From: JBFGCM01 sp041581135
GTDB taxonomy: Bacteria > Actinomycetota > Acidimicrobiia > Spongiisociales > UBA5794
Direction: 5' to 3'
DNA length: 10,809 nucleotides
NCBI GenBank assembly: GCA_041581135.1
Contig: JBFGCM010000108.1
Coordinates: 1 to 10,809, forward strand
The notes under the pieces are model-generated. The model had not been told where the DNA came from. It was given only the letters and a program-made list of their open reading frames with translations, and ran no database searches. Below, one piece after another: positions 1 to 6,160 of the stretch (its first letter is position 1; each line of letters starts with the position of its first letter). The position numbers were made by a program, and so were the translations under genes.

Positions 1-408
1 CCGCTCGGGCGAAAGCGCGGCTCCGAGCCAGGCCTCGAGTTCGTCTTCGAACGAGCCCCGGGCGGCATCGAGACGGCGGCGTCCGGCGCGGGTCAGGTCG
101 AGGAGCGACGACCGAGCGTCGTCAGGGTTCGGGGCACGGCTACACAAGCCGGCCCGCTCGATGCGATCGACCAGTTTGCTCGTACCACCCACCGTGATCG
201 ACAACATCTCAGCGATGTCAGCAACTCGGCAGTTCGGAACCCGATCGATGACCTGCATCGGCTCGAACCACGACAGCGGCAGGTCGTGATCGCGACGGAG
301 TCGGCGGTCGATCAGATCCCACAGTTCGGTCTCCAACCTCACGAGGTCACTGAACAACGTGGCCAGCTCGAACCTTGAAGATGCTGTGGACGGAAAAGTC
401 GATTCCAT
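1..408 (-). CDS. MarR-family transcriptional regulator (C-terminus cut by window edge)
   Basis: Reading leftward from ATG at 408-406 gives 136 codons that stay open to base 1, so the C-terminal end lies outside the window. MarR proteins are usually about 140-160 residues, so little is missing. The winged helix-turn-helix is visible: residues about 62-88 (VADIAEMLSITVGGTSKLVDR, then an IERAGL helix end) form the DNA-reading helices. The wing follows with NPDDARSSLLDLT (about 94-106) and a basic RAGRRRL helix, the usual MarR order. MarR dimers bind palindromes and are often released by small phenolic or oxidant ligands; no ligand can be read here. There is no Shine-Dalgarno before the ATG. A TAAGAT -10-like box (421-416) sits 7 nt upstream, which suggests a leaderless transcript. 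The gene is divergent from the SnoaL-like gene, so it probably controls itself and that neighbour. Family call is firm; target and ligand are inference. Confidence 0.88.
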   Translation of the reverse strand, partial: MESTFPSTASSRFELATLFSDLVRLETELWDLIDRRLRRDHDLPLSWFEPMQVIDRVPNCRVADIAEMLSITVGGTSKLVDRIERAGLCSRAPNPDDARSSLLDLTRAGRRRLDAARGSFEDELEAWLGAALSPER

Positions 409-414
409 GGAATC
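401..414. promoter_or_regulatory. 14-bp perfect palindrome over the MarR start codon; candidate operator
   Basis: GATTCCATGGAATC is its own reverse complement and contains the MarR start codon. A related 12-mer, ATTCCGTGGAAG, occurs at 437-448 and differs from the core ATTCCATGGAAT (402-413) at two positions; the copies are 35 bp apart. MarR proteins typically bind inverted repeats overlapping their own promoter. This site would cover the predicted transcription start, so autorepression is the simplest reading. Binding itself is not shown. Confidence 0.5.
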
Positions 415-415
415 A

Positions 416-421
416 ATCTTA
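416..421 (-). promoter_or_regulatory. Candidate -10 box for a leaderless MarR transcript
   Basis: On the minus strand TAAGAT is followed by TGATTCC and then ATG. Seven bases from the end of a -10 hexamer to the start codon is the spacing expected when transcription starts at the A of ATG, a common arrangement in Actinomycetota. No good -35 hexamer is visible at 16-18 bp, so the call rests on the -10 box and the absence of a ribosome binding site. Confidence 0.35.
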
Positions 422-464
422 GCTCGAATCGGTTGCATTCCGTGGAAGCCACTTCCGTCAGACA

Positions 465-486
465 TACAAATGAGAGAACGCTCTCT
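465..486 (+). promoter_or_regulatory. Candidate -10 box (TACAAA) and near-palindromic operator before the SnoaL-like gene
   Basis: TACAAA at 465-470 matches the -10 consensus at four of six bases and would start transcription near 477; the -35 region is poor. Directly over that start lies AGAGAACGCTCTCT (473-486), an inverted repeat with one mismatched pair (A478/C481). It differs in sequence from the palindrome at 401-414, so it may bind a different regulator; the AGAGAACG..CTCT pattern resembles some TetR-family operators. It could also fold as a GAGAG/CTCTC hairpin with loop AACG. Confidence 0.35.
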
Positions 487-518
487 GTCCGAAGGAACGA
501 TTGAAAGGACAACAGGCA

Positions 519-905
519 ATGACCACGACTGAAGAACAAGCGATCCGGCAGGTGCTCGACACGTATATGGAGGCGCTCAACACCTCCGACGCCGACCTCG
601 CGGCATCCGTCTACGCCGACGAGGGCGTGTTCATGCCCGACCACGTCCCGACCAGCAGCGGCACCGACATCCGAGGTGCCTACGTGCAGATCTTCGACAC
701 CATCAAGCTCGACGTCGAGTTCCACTACGACGCCATCTCCGTCCATGACGATGTCGCCGTGGCCCGCACCCACTCCCAGGGCACGCTCACCGTGCTCGCC
801 GACGGCGTCGTGGTCGACGACGAGCAGAACCGTGAGCTCTTCGTGCTCGCCCGCCGCAACGGTGGCTGGAAGATCGCCAGCTACATGTTCAACAAGCCCT
901 TCTAG
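519..905 (+). CDS. SnoaL-like / NTF2-fold protein (SgcJ/EcaC type)
   Basis: 128 residues. The start is ATG 519, because GAAAGGA at 503-509 lies 9 nt upstream as a ribosome binding site; an in-frame TTG at 501 would place that site inside the gene. An N-terminal helix (EEQAIRQVLDTYMEALNTSD, residues 5-24) is followed by VYADEGVFMPDH, a polar IRGAYVQIF helix and alternating beta strands ending in NGGWKIASYMFNKPF. This is the cone-shaped NTF2-like fold (SnoaL, DUF4440, TIGR02246 group). Family members are small cytoplasmic proteins with a hydrophobic pocket, some enzymatic (polyketide cyclases, isomerases) and many uncharacterised; no specific reaction can be assigned. It diverges from the MarR gene across 110 bp and precedes a truncated YceI gene by 87 bp in the same direction. 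MarR control is likely by position. Confidence 0.85.
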   Translation: MTTTEEQAIRQVLDTYMEALNTSDADLAASVYADEGVFMPDHVPTSSGTDIRGAYVQIFDTIKLDVEFHYDAISVHDDVAVARTHSQGTLTVLADGVVVDDEQNRELFVLARRNGGWKIASYMFNKPF

Positions 906-992
906 CCCAATCCAACCCGCCTCCCGGATCCGTTCCTGATCGTTTGGTCCGGGGACCCGCCCAGTTCGCCACACCAGTCACAGGAGCCACCC

Positions 993-1115
993 ATGCCCAC
1001 CACCACGACCGACCTTGCCGCCGGCACATGGGTCGTGGACGCGGTCCATTCCCAAGTCGAGTTCACCGTCCGCGGGTCGGCCCTCACGCCCCGGGCGGCG
1101 CCAGCGGCGTGGTGA
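993..1115 (+). pseudogene. 5' remnant of a YceI-family gene
   Basis: ATG 993 has a good ribosome binding site (AGGAG, 982-986, 6 nt upstream). It opens a 40-codon frame whose first 27 residues read like the N-terminus of YceI-family lipocalin-like proteins: a short Thr-rich lead, then GTWVVDAVHSQVEFTVR (11-27). Normal YceI proteins have about 170-200 residues. Here the match stops at R27 (codon 1071-1073), and the remaining 13 residues are low-complexity read-through into the end of the convergent deacylase gene, ending at TGA 1113-1115. The break therefore lies at about 1074-1084. The intact start signals and clean break suggest a deletion or rearrangement that removed the rest of YceI, or an assembly join. 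YceI proteins bind isoprenoid-like lipids; this remnant cannot fold that way. It may have been co-transcribed with the SnoaL-like gene. Confidence 0.7.
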
Positions 1116-1569
1116 TGTCGGCGACCGTGGCCTGCAGGTAGTCGACGAGGTCGACGCCGGCGAGGTTGATGGCGATGCCATGGCCGCCGCCCCCTATGGA
1201 CGCCACCGGCAGCTCCGCCACCGTCGTGTCGGCGATCACCGGCCAGTCTCCCTCACAGCCGAACGGCGTGATGGTGCCCCGTTCGTAGCCCGTGGCGGCC
1301 TTGGCCTCGTCGGCGTCCGGCATCGACACGCGACTCACCCCGAGGTGGCTCCGCAGCTTGGGCCAGTCGATGGTGCGGTCGCCGGGGACGAGGACGAGGA
1401 CGTAGTCCCCGGCGCCACGTCGTACGACCAGCGTCTTGACCAGGGCCCCCAGTGGCACCCCGCGCCTGGCGGCCGCCTCGGGGGCATTGCCGGCGGGGGC
1501 GTACCGCACGACATGGGCCTCGAGATCGCCGGCCTCCAGCGCCGCCAGCGCCGGGGTCTGGGAGTTCAC
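1084..1569 (-). CDS. YbaK/EbsC-family aminoacyl-tRNA deacylase
   Basis: 161 residues from GTG 1569 to TGA 1084-1086. The fold markers of the YbaK/ProRS INS editing domain are present in order: N-terminal helix TPALAALEAG; the strand with the conserved lysine, GALVKTLVV (Lys45, equivalent to the catalytic-site Lys of E. coli YbaK); DYVLVLVPGDRTID (55-68); GYERGTITPFG (94-104); and VASIGGGGHGIAINL (122-136). Such proteins act in the cytoplasm and hydrolyse mischarged tRNAs, e.g. Cys-tRNAPro for YbaK or Ala-tRNAPro for ProX; which one applies here cannot be told. The GTG overlaps the ligase stop by 4 nt. A GGAGG (1575-1571) lies only one base before the GTG, too close for normal initiation, so reinitiation by ribosomes ending the ligase is likely. 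Its 3' end overlaps the YceI remnant for 32 bp on the opposite strand. Confidence 0.87.
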   Translation of the reverse strand: MNSQTPALAALEAGDLEAHVVRYAPAGNAPEAAARRGVPLGALVKTLVVRRGAGDYVLVLVPGDRTIDWPKLRSHLGVSRVSMPDADEAKAATGYERGTITPFGCEGDWPVIADTTVAELPVASIGGGGHGIAINLAGVDLVDYLQATVADITTPLAPPGA

Positions 1570-3185
1570 TCCTCCAACAGCACGTCGGCGTACTGCTGGC
1601 GGACCACCTTCTTGTCGAACTTGCCCGTCCCGGTCTTGGGCAGCTCGTCGATGAAGATGACCTCGTCTGGCAGCCACCAGGTCACGACCCGGTGGCCGAG
1701 GTGTTCGATCAGTTCCTCCTTGGTGACCTCGACGCCGGGTCGGGGCACCACCACCGCGATCGGGCGCTCCTGCCACTTGACGTGCTTGACCCCGACGACG
1801 GCCGCTTCTGCCACTGCCGGATGCGCCATCAGCTCGTTCTCGAGGTCGAGCGAAGAGATCCACTCCCCACCCGACTTGATGACGTCTTTGGCCCGATCGG
1901 TGATGCGGATGAAGCCCGACGGCTCGATCTTGCACACGTCGCCGGTGCGCAGCCAGCCGTCGACGAACGTCTGCGGGCTGCGGGGATCCTCGTAGTACTC
2001 GGCGGCAACCCACGGGCCGCGGATGAGCAGCTCTCCGAACGCCTCGCCGTCGTGGGGCAGCGCCTCTCCGGCCTCGTCGACGATCTTCACCTGGAGACCC
2101 GGGATGATCATGCCGGCCGTCTCGAGCACGTCTAGCTGTGCTTCGACGTCCCAGTCCTCCATCTCGGGTTTGAGCTGGGCAACCGACGCCACCGGGTTGG
2201 TCTCGGTCATGCCCCAGCCCTGCACCACTCGCACCCCGGCGTTCTCCCCGTACCACTTGATCATTGCCCGCGGCACGGCCGAGCCGCCGCACAGGAAGGC
2301 GCGGATGCTCGAGATGTCGGCCTCAGGGTGATCCATCAAATACTGCTGGATGCCGAGCCACACGGTGGGCACGCCGGCCGAGAACGTCACCCGTTCCTGT
2401 TCGAAGAGCTTGACCAGACCCTCGGCGGACAAGTCCGGTCCGGGGTACGTGATCTTGGCGCCCTGAGTCGTGGCCATGAACGGGTAGCCCCAGGACGATG
2501 CGTGGAACATGGGGACCACCGGGAGCACGTTGTCGGCGGGGCCGATGGGGAAGTTGGCCAGGTTGCTCAGCGTGTGCATGTAGGTGGAGCGCTGGGTGTA
2601 GGCGACCCCTTTGGGGTTGCCCGTGGTGCCCGACGTGTAACAGAACATCATGGGGGAGCGCTCGTCCAGCTGCGGCCACTCCCCCCACGGGTTGGCGTCG
2701 GCGATCAGGTCCTCGTAGGCGATCGCATTGGGCAGGCCGCTGTCCGTGGCGTCGTCGCCCATGACGATGAAGTGCTCGACGGTCTCGAGGTGCTCTGCGA
2801 AGCGCCGCACCAATGGCACGAGGTCCGGGTCCACGAAGATCGCCTTGTCCTTGGCATGGTTGGCGATGTAGGTGAGCTGGTCGGGGAAGAGCCGGATGTT
2901 GAGCGTGTGGCAGACCCGGCCGCTGTTGGCGGTGGCCCAATACAGCTCGTGATGGCGCACGTTGTTCCATGCGAACGTTCCGATCGGCTCGCCTCGATCC
3001 ACACCGAGCTTCTCTGAGATCGCCGTGGCGAGGCGGCGCACCCGGTCGTCCGTCTCGCTGTACGTGGCGCGCCGCTGGCTGCGGTCGTGCTCCACCGACA
3101 CGATCTCCTGGTCGGGGTACAGCCAGACTGCGCGCTCATAGAGCGTGGACATCAGCAGCGGGAAGTCGTCCATCATATGGGGCAC
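1566..3185 (-). CDS. Fatty-acyl-CoA ligase (AMP-binding, ANL superfamily)
   Basis: 539 residues, a normal length. It activates a carboxylic acid with ATP to an acyl-adenylate and transfers it to CoA. ANL motifs are complete: phosphate loop YTSGTTGNPKG (183-193), VVPMFHASSWGYP (223-235), CGGSAVPR (299-306), GWGMTETNP (323-331), GWLRTGD (410-416), DRAKDVIKSGGEWIS (430-444), and the A10 motif PKTGTGKFDKK (516-526) with catalytic Lys522. The HASSWGYP and MTETNP variants resemble the medium/long-chain AlkK/FadD-like ligases; the exact acyl chain cannot be read. No signal or membrane segment is seen, so it should be cytosolic. GTG 3185 is chosen because GAGGAGG (3200-3194) lies 8 nt upstream; ATG codons at 3176 and 3173 would lie 17 or more nt away. 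It follows the EF-G-like gene after 114 bp and overlaps the deacylase gene by 4 nt. Confidence 0.93.
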   Translation of the reverse strand: MPHMMDDFPLLMSTLYERAVWLYPDQEIVSVEHDRSQRRATYSETDDRVRRLATAISEKLGVDRGEPIGTFAWNNVRHHELYWATANSGRVCHTLNIRLFPDQLTYIANHAKDKAIFVDPDLVPLVRRFAEHLETVEHFIVMGDDATDSGLPNAIAYEDLIADANPWGEWPQLDERSPMMFCYTSGTTGNPKGVAYTQRSTYMHTLSNLANFPIGPADNVLPVVPMFHASSWGYPFMATTQGAKITYPGPDLSAEGLVKLFEQERVTFSAGVPTVWLGIQQYLMDHPEADISSIRAFLCGGSAVPRAMIKWYGENAGVRVVQGWGMTETNPVASVAQLKPEMEDWDVEAQLDVLETAGMIIPGLQVKIVDEAGEALPHDGEAFGELLIRGPWVAAEYYEDPRSPQTFVDGWLRTGDVCKIEPSGFIRITDRAKDVIKSGGEWISSLDLENELMAHPAVAEAAVVGVKHVKWQERPIAVVVPRPGVEVTKEELIEHLGHRVVTWWLPDEVIFIDELPKTGTGKFDKKVVRQQYADVLLEE

Positions 3186-3299
3186 GCCTAGGGCCTCCTC
3201 GTGAGATCTGCCGTCACAATCTACCGAGCAGGATTCGGCGGCGCCCGGCGAGCGGGCGTCCGGGGCCGCCTGATGGGCCGCAGCGGGCGCGGGTCCGGC

Positions 3300-5357
3300 T
3301 CAGTCCTCCTGGGCCGCCGCGATGCGCTCTGCGAGGTTCCCGGGCACGATCTCGTAGTGGTCGTGCTCGGCCGAGAACTTGCCCCATCCTTGCGTCATCG
3401 AACGCAGATCGATGGCGTACCGCATGATCTCGGAGGTGGGGACCAGCGCGGTGACCACCTGGTAGTCGCCGATCGAGTCGGTGCCTTGTACCTGACCCCG
3501 ACGAGCGGCGAGGTCGCCCATGATGTCGCCCTGGTACTGGCTTGGCACCGTCACCTCGATGCGAGAGATCGGCTCCAGGATGACCGGAGCGGCCGCGCTG
3601 AGCGCTTCCCGGAAGGCCAGGCGGCCTGCCATCTTGAAGCTCATCTCCGATGAGTCCACGGAGTGGTACTTGCCGTCGTACACCGTGGCGCGGACGTCCA
3701 CCATGGGAAACCCGTGGACGCCTCCGTCTCCCATGGCCTCGGCGATGCCCTTCTCGACGGCCGGGATGAACTGGCGCGGGATCGACCCGCCCTTGATCTC
3801 ATCCACGAACTCGAACCCGCTACCTCGGGGGAGCGGTTCGAACCGCACCTGGGCAACGCCGAACTGGCCGTGCCCGCCGGACTGCTTCTTGTACTTGCCC
3901 TCGGCCTCCGTGAGCTTGGTAAGTGTCTCCCGATACGGGACCCGCACCGGTTCGGATTCCACATCCACGCCGAACTTGCGCGCCAACTTCTCGATGGTGA
4001 TGGTGAGGTGAGTCTCGCCCATCCCCCTGAGCAGGGTCTGCTTGGTCTCGTCGTTGCGCTCCACCACCAAGGCCGGATCCTCATCCTGGAGCCTGCGCAG
4101 CGCCGTCGGCAACTTGTCATCATCGGCCTGCGTCTTGGCGACGACGGCCGTGGCGAGCACTGCCTCCGGAGGAGACACGACCGGCACCCGCACCGGCTGA
4201 TTCCGCGGCGCGAGGGTATCCCCGGTGTGGGTGTCGTTCAGTTTCGCCACCGCGGCGATGTCGCCGGCAGGCACGGTATCCAGTTCGATCTGCTCCTTGC
4301 CGCGGAGCGTGAACGGACCGTGGAGACGCTCGTCCTGACCTGTGCGCGCGTTGTGCAGGTTGTCGTCTGACTTCAGCGTGCCGGAGATCATCTTGAAGAG
4401 GGAGATCTGACCGACGTACGGGTCGGCCACGGTCTTGAAGACGTACAAGAGCTGGCTGCCGTTGGGGTCGCGGGCGATCTCGACCGTCTGGTCGCCGGCT
4501 TCGACCTCCACCGGCGGCCGGTCTGCCGGCGACGGTCCAATCTCGAGAATGAAATCGATGAGGCGATCCACGGCGATGGGGCCGGTGGCCGACCCACACA
4601 CCACGGGGAACACGCTCGCGTTCTCCACCCCGACCGCCATCGTGGTCTCGAGCTCCTTCACCGACGGGATGTCGCCGCCGAGGTAGCGCTCGAGCAAGTC
4701 GTCGTCGGCAACCACTATGCCCTCGATGAGGTTGTCGTGCACTTCTTGCTCCTGCTCCTCCATCTCCTCCGGGATGTCGGCTTCGGCTGCCTGTCCACTG
4801 TCGTAGACATACGCCTTGTCGCGAAACAGATCGGCAACTCCGTGGAACGTCTCACCCTCGCCGATGGGGAGCTCGATGGGCGCGATGCCTACACCGAAGC
4901 GATCACGCAGCTGGTCGAGGGTGCGTTCGAAGGAAGCCCGTTCCTGGTCCAGCTTGTTGATGAAGATCATTCGAGGCACGTTCATGCGGTTCGAAAGCTG
5001 CCAGTACTCCTCGGTCTGCACCTCGACGCCGTCGACTGCGGAGACGACGAAGACGGCCAGGTCGGCGATACGCAGTGCGGAGTACACATCGCCCACGAAG
5101 TCCGGGTAGCCCGGCGTGTCGATGAGGTTGATCTTGTGGTCTTTCCACTCGAAGGGTGCGAGTGACAACGAGAGGGACATGCCCCGCTTCTTGGCCTCGT
5201 CGTCATAGTCCATCACCGTGGTGCCGTCCTCGACCCGCCCGGCACGAGGGACGGTGCCGGCGCGGTAGAGCATTGCCTCGGCCAGCGTGGTCTTTCCCGA
5301 CCCTGCGTGACCGACCAAGACCACGTTGCGGATGTGCTGCGGGTCGTACGTCTTCAA
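3300..5357 (-). CDS. EF-G-like translational GTPase (EF-G2 type paralogue)
   Basis: 685 residues with all EF-G domains. The G domain has GHAGSGKT (16-23), DTPGYPDF (80-87), NKLD (134-137) and CGSA (254-257). Domain II spans about 300-395 and domain III about 396-470. Domain IV has GGHGQFG (494-500) and ends before the domain V signature SMTQGWGKFSAEHDHYEIVP (653-672). Two positions differ from canonical EF-G: switch I reads RGMSL instead of RGITI, and switch II reads DTPGYPDF instead of DTPGHVDF, so the histidine that activates GTP hydrolysis is Tyr83. These changes mark the EF-G-like/EF-G2 group, distinct from the housekeeping fusA product; a mycobacterial EF-G2 is reported to bind GTP but not replace EF-G. 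An acidic stretch (residues 191-205) is also unusual. The start is TTG 5357, supported by GGGAGG (5370-5365) 7 nt upstream. No rpsL, rpsG or tuf neighbours are present, as expected for a paralogue. Confidence 0.9.
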   Translation of the reverse strand: MKTYDPQHIRNVVLVGHAGSGKTTLAEAMLYRAGTVPRAGRVEDGTTVMDYDDEAKKRGMSLSLSLAPFEWKDHKINLIDTPGYPDFVGDVYSALRIADLAVFVVSAVDGVEVQTEEYWQLSNRMNVPRMIFINKLDQERASFERTLDQLRDRFGVGIAPIELPIGEGETFHGVADLFRDKAYVYDSGQAAEADIPEEMEEQEQEVHDNLIEGIVVADDDLLERYLGGDIPSVKELETTMAVGVENASVFPVVCGSATGPIAVDRLIDFILEIGPSPADRPPVEVEAGDQTVEIARDPNGSQLLYVFKTVADPYVGQISLFKMISGTLKSDDNLHNARTGQDERLHGPFTLRGKEQIELDTVPAGDIAAVAKLNDTHTGDTLAPRNQPVRVPVVSPPEAVLATAVVAKTQADDDKLPTALRRLQDEDPALVVERNDETKQTLLRGMGETHLTITIEKLARKFGVDVESEPVRVPYRETLTKLTEAEGKYKKQSGGHGQFGVAQVRFEPLPRGSGFEFVDEIKGGSIPRQFIPAVEKGIAEAMGDGGVHGFPMVDVRATVYDGKYHSVDSSEMSFKMAGRLAFREALSAAAPVILEPISRIEVTVPSQYQGDIMGDLAARRGQVQGTDSIGDYQVVTALVPTSEIMRYAIDLRSMTQGWGKFSAEHDHYEIVPGNLAERIAAAQED

Positions 5358-5422
5358 CCTTGTTCCTCCCGGGGAAGCGTGATCTCGCTACGTTACTAAG
5401 CCTCGGCTTGCTCCTGCCTGGC

Positions 5423-5428
5423 GATACT
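5423..5428 (+). promoter_or_regulatory. Candidate -10 box of the tRNA-Leu promoter
   Basis: GATACT matches the -10 consensus at four of six bases and ends 20 nt before the tRNA, giving a leader of about 14 nt. A TTGCTC at 5408-5413 looks like a -35 but is only 9 bp away, too close to work with it. The rest of 5358-5448 holds the EF-G-like ribosome binding site and no gene. Confidence 0.25.
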
Positions 5429-5448
5429 GTGCGCGACGAGGGGGCCAC

Positions 5449-5533
5449 GCCCGGGTGGCGGAACGGCAGACGCGGCGGACTTAAAATCCGCTGCCCCTCA
5501 CGGGGCGTGTGGGTTCGAATCCCACCCCGGGCA
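5449..5533 (+). tRNA. tRNA-Leu, anticodon UAA
   Basis: All arms fold by eye. Acceptor stem GCCCGGG (5449-5455) pairs CCCGGGC (5526-5532), with discriminator A5533. D stem is GCG (5458-5460)/CGC (5471-5473). Anticodon stem GCGGA (5475-5479)/TCCGC (5487-5491) encloses the loop CTTAAAA with anticodon TAA at 5482-5484. A class II long variable arm (GCCCC/GGGGC around TCAC, 5493-5506) and T stem GTGGG/CCCAC around TTCGAAT (5509-5525) complete it. The 85-nt length and long variable arm fit leucine. It reads UUA and, by wobble, UUG. The genome encodes only CC after the discriminator, followed by G, so the CCA end must be completed by the nucleotidyltransferase. Confidence 0.97.
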
Positions 5534-5572
5534 CCGTGCTGGTCCCTTCGGGGAGCGTTCGAGCCGCGCAGG

Positions 5573-5619
5573 CAACGGACCGGCTTCGCCGGTCGGTTGG
5601 AGAGTGCGTTGCATTCTCC
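5573..5619 (+). terminator. Two adjacent hairpins after tRNA-Leu; candidate terminator or processing structure
   Basis: The first hairpin has arms CAACGGACCGGC (5573-5584) and GCCGGTCGGTTG (5588-5599) with loop TTC: 11 pairs and one G/G mismatch. The second has GGAGAGTGC (5599-5607) and GCATTCTCC (5611-5619) with loop GTT: nine pairs including one G-U. They share base 5599. Neither is followed by a T-run, so a classical intrinsic terminator is not proven, but U-less hairpin terminators are common in high-GC Actinomycetota. The region 5534-5716 contains no gene; after 5620 I see nothing further of note. Confidence 0.4.
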
Positions 5620-5716
5620 CGCTGGGTTGCCGGTTGCGGCGGTCGCCGGGTCCGGAGCGGGGCGGTTCTTGCATTTGGCATCTGGCAGCGAGCGATCTGG
5701 AGCCGGGCTCAGGCCC

Positions 5717-6160
5717 TCAGCGTTCCGGTGCCCAGAGCAGCTCGAAGCGGATCAACACCATCCTCGTGTCGTCGTCGATGGGCCATCCGTGTTCTGCGAA
5801 GAAGTCGAGGTGCTCCTGGCGCCACGAGGCCAAGGACCGGTCCCCCTCACCCTCGTCCCAGGCGAACGCTTCGTCCACGTCGGCGAATCGACGCACCTCG
5901 ACCTGGGTGTTGCGGATGACGCACACAGGTAGTGCCTCACCATCCAGGATGACGCTCAGCTCACCCGCCTCAGGGGTTGCGTTGCCACCGGCCTCGTAAT
6001 CCGCCAGGACGCCCGCGGTGGCCCGTTTCGGGCCGGCAACCACTAGTTGCGCCAGCTTGGTCGCCATCTCAGGAGCGTCCTCACCTCCGAAGGCCCATGC
6101 CTCATAGGGCTCGTCGATGCCGGTCGCCGCCACGAAGTCCGCCCAGAACGACGCGATCAC
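5717..6160 (-). CDS. ASCH-domain protein
   Basis: 147 residues from GTG 6160. The sequence has the ASCH (PUA-like beta-barrel) layout: an N-terminal helix with FWADFVAATG and EPYEAWAFG; the GPKRATAG segment (43-50), matching the G-K-x-A-T motif that lines the putative RNA-binding cleft; VILDGEALPVCVIRNTQVEV strands (70-89); and the family hallmark FAWDEGEGDRSLASWRQEH (99-117) followed by FF. ASCH proteins are small cytoplasmic proteins proposed to bind RNA or modified nucleosides (E. coli YqfB is an amidohydrolase for N4-acetylcytidine); the role here is unknown. The GTG overlaps the upstream gene's TGA by 4 nt, suggesting coupling. An alternative GTG at 6211 has GGAGG 4 nt upstream but would add a very basic leader atypical of the family. 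A 4-bp GGGC/GCCC inverted repeat just past the stop is too short to call a terminator. Confidence 0.82.
   Translation of the reverse strand: MIASFWADFVAATGIDEPYEAWAFGGEDAPEMATKLAQLVVAGPKRATAGVLADYEAGGNATPEAGELSVILDGEALPVCVIRNTQVEVRRFADVDEAFAWDEGEGDRSLASWRQEHLDFFAEHGWPIDDDTRMVLIRFELLWAPER

Noticed and set aside
946..957. GGTCC-GG-GGACC inverted repeat after the SnoaL-like gene
   Set aside because: Only a 4-bp stem can form around a usable loop and no T-run follows, so it is not a supported terminator.
339..974. 211-codon minus-strand open frame over the SnoaL-like gene
   Set aside because: It is the antisense shadow of a convincing plus-strand gene, has no family-like motifs and would overlap the MarR promoter region.
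1015..1995. 326-codon plus-strand open frame
   Set aside because: It lies antisense to the deacylase and ligase, both with clear motifs; long antisense frames are expected at this GC content.
1084..2292. 402-codon minus-strand frame as one long gene
   Set aside because: Only its last 161 codons resemble a family (YbaK); the upstream part is an out-of-frame reading of the acyl-CoA ligase.
3240..3260. CGCCCG/CGGGCG inverted repeat between the EF-G-like and ligase genes
   Set aside because: Six pairs with no T-run on either side, in very GC-rich DNA; too weak to call a terminator.
5156..5932. 258-codon plus-strand frame
   Set aside because: It runs through the whole tRNA-Leu and antisense to two genes, so it is not a coding region.
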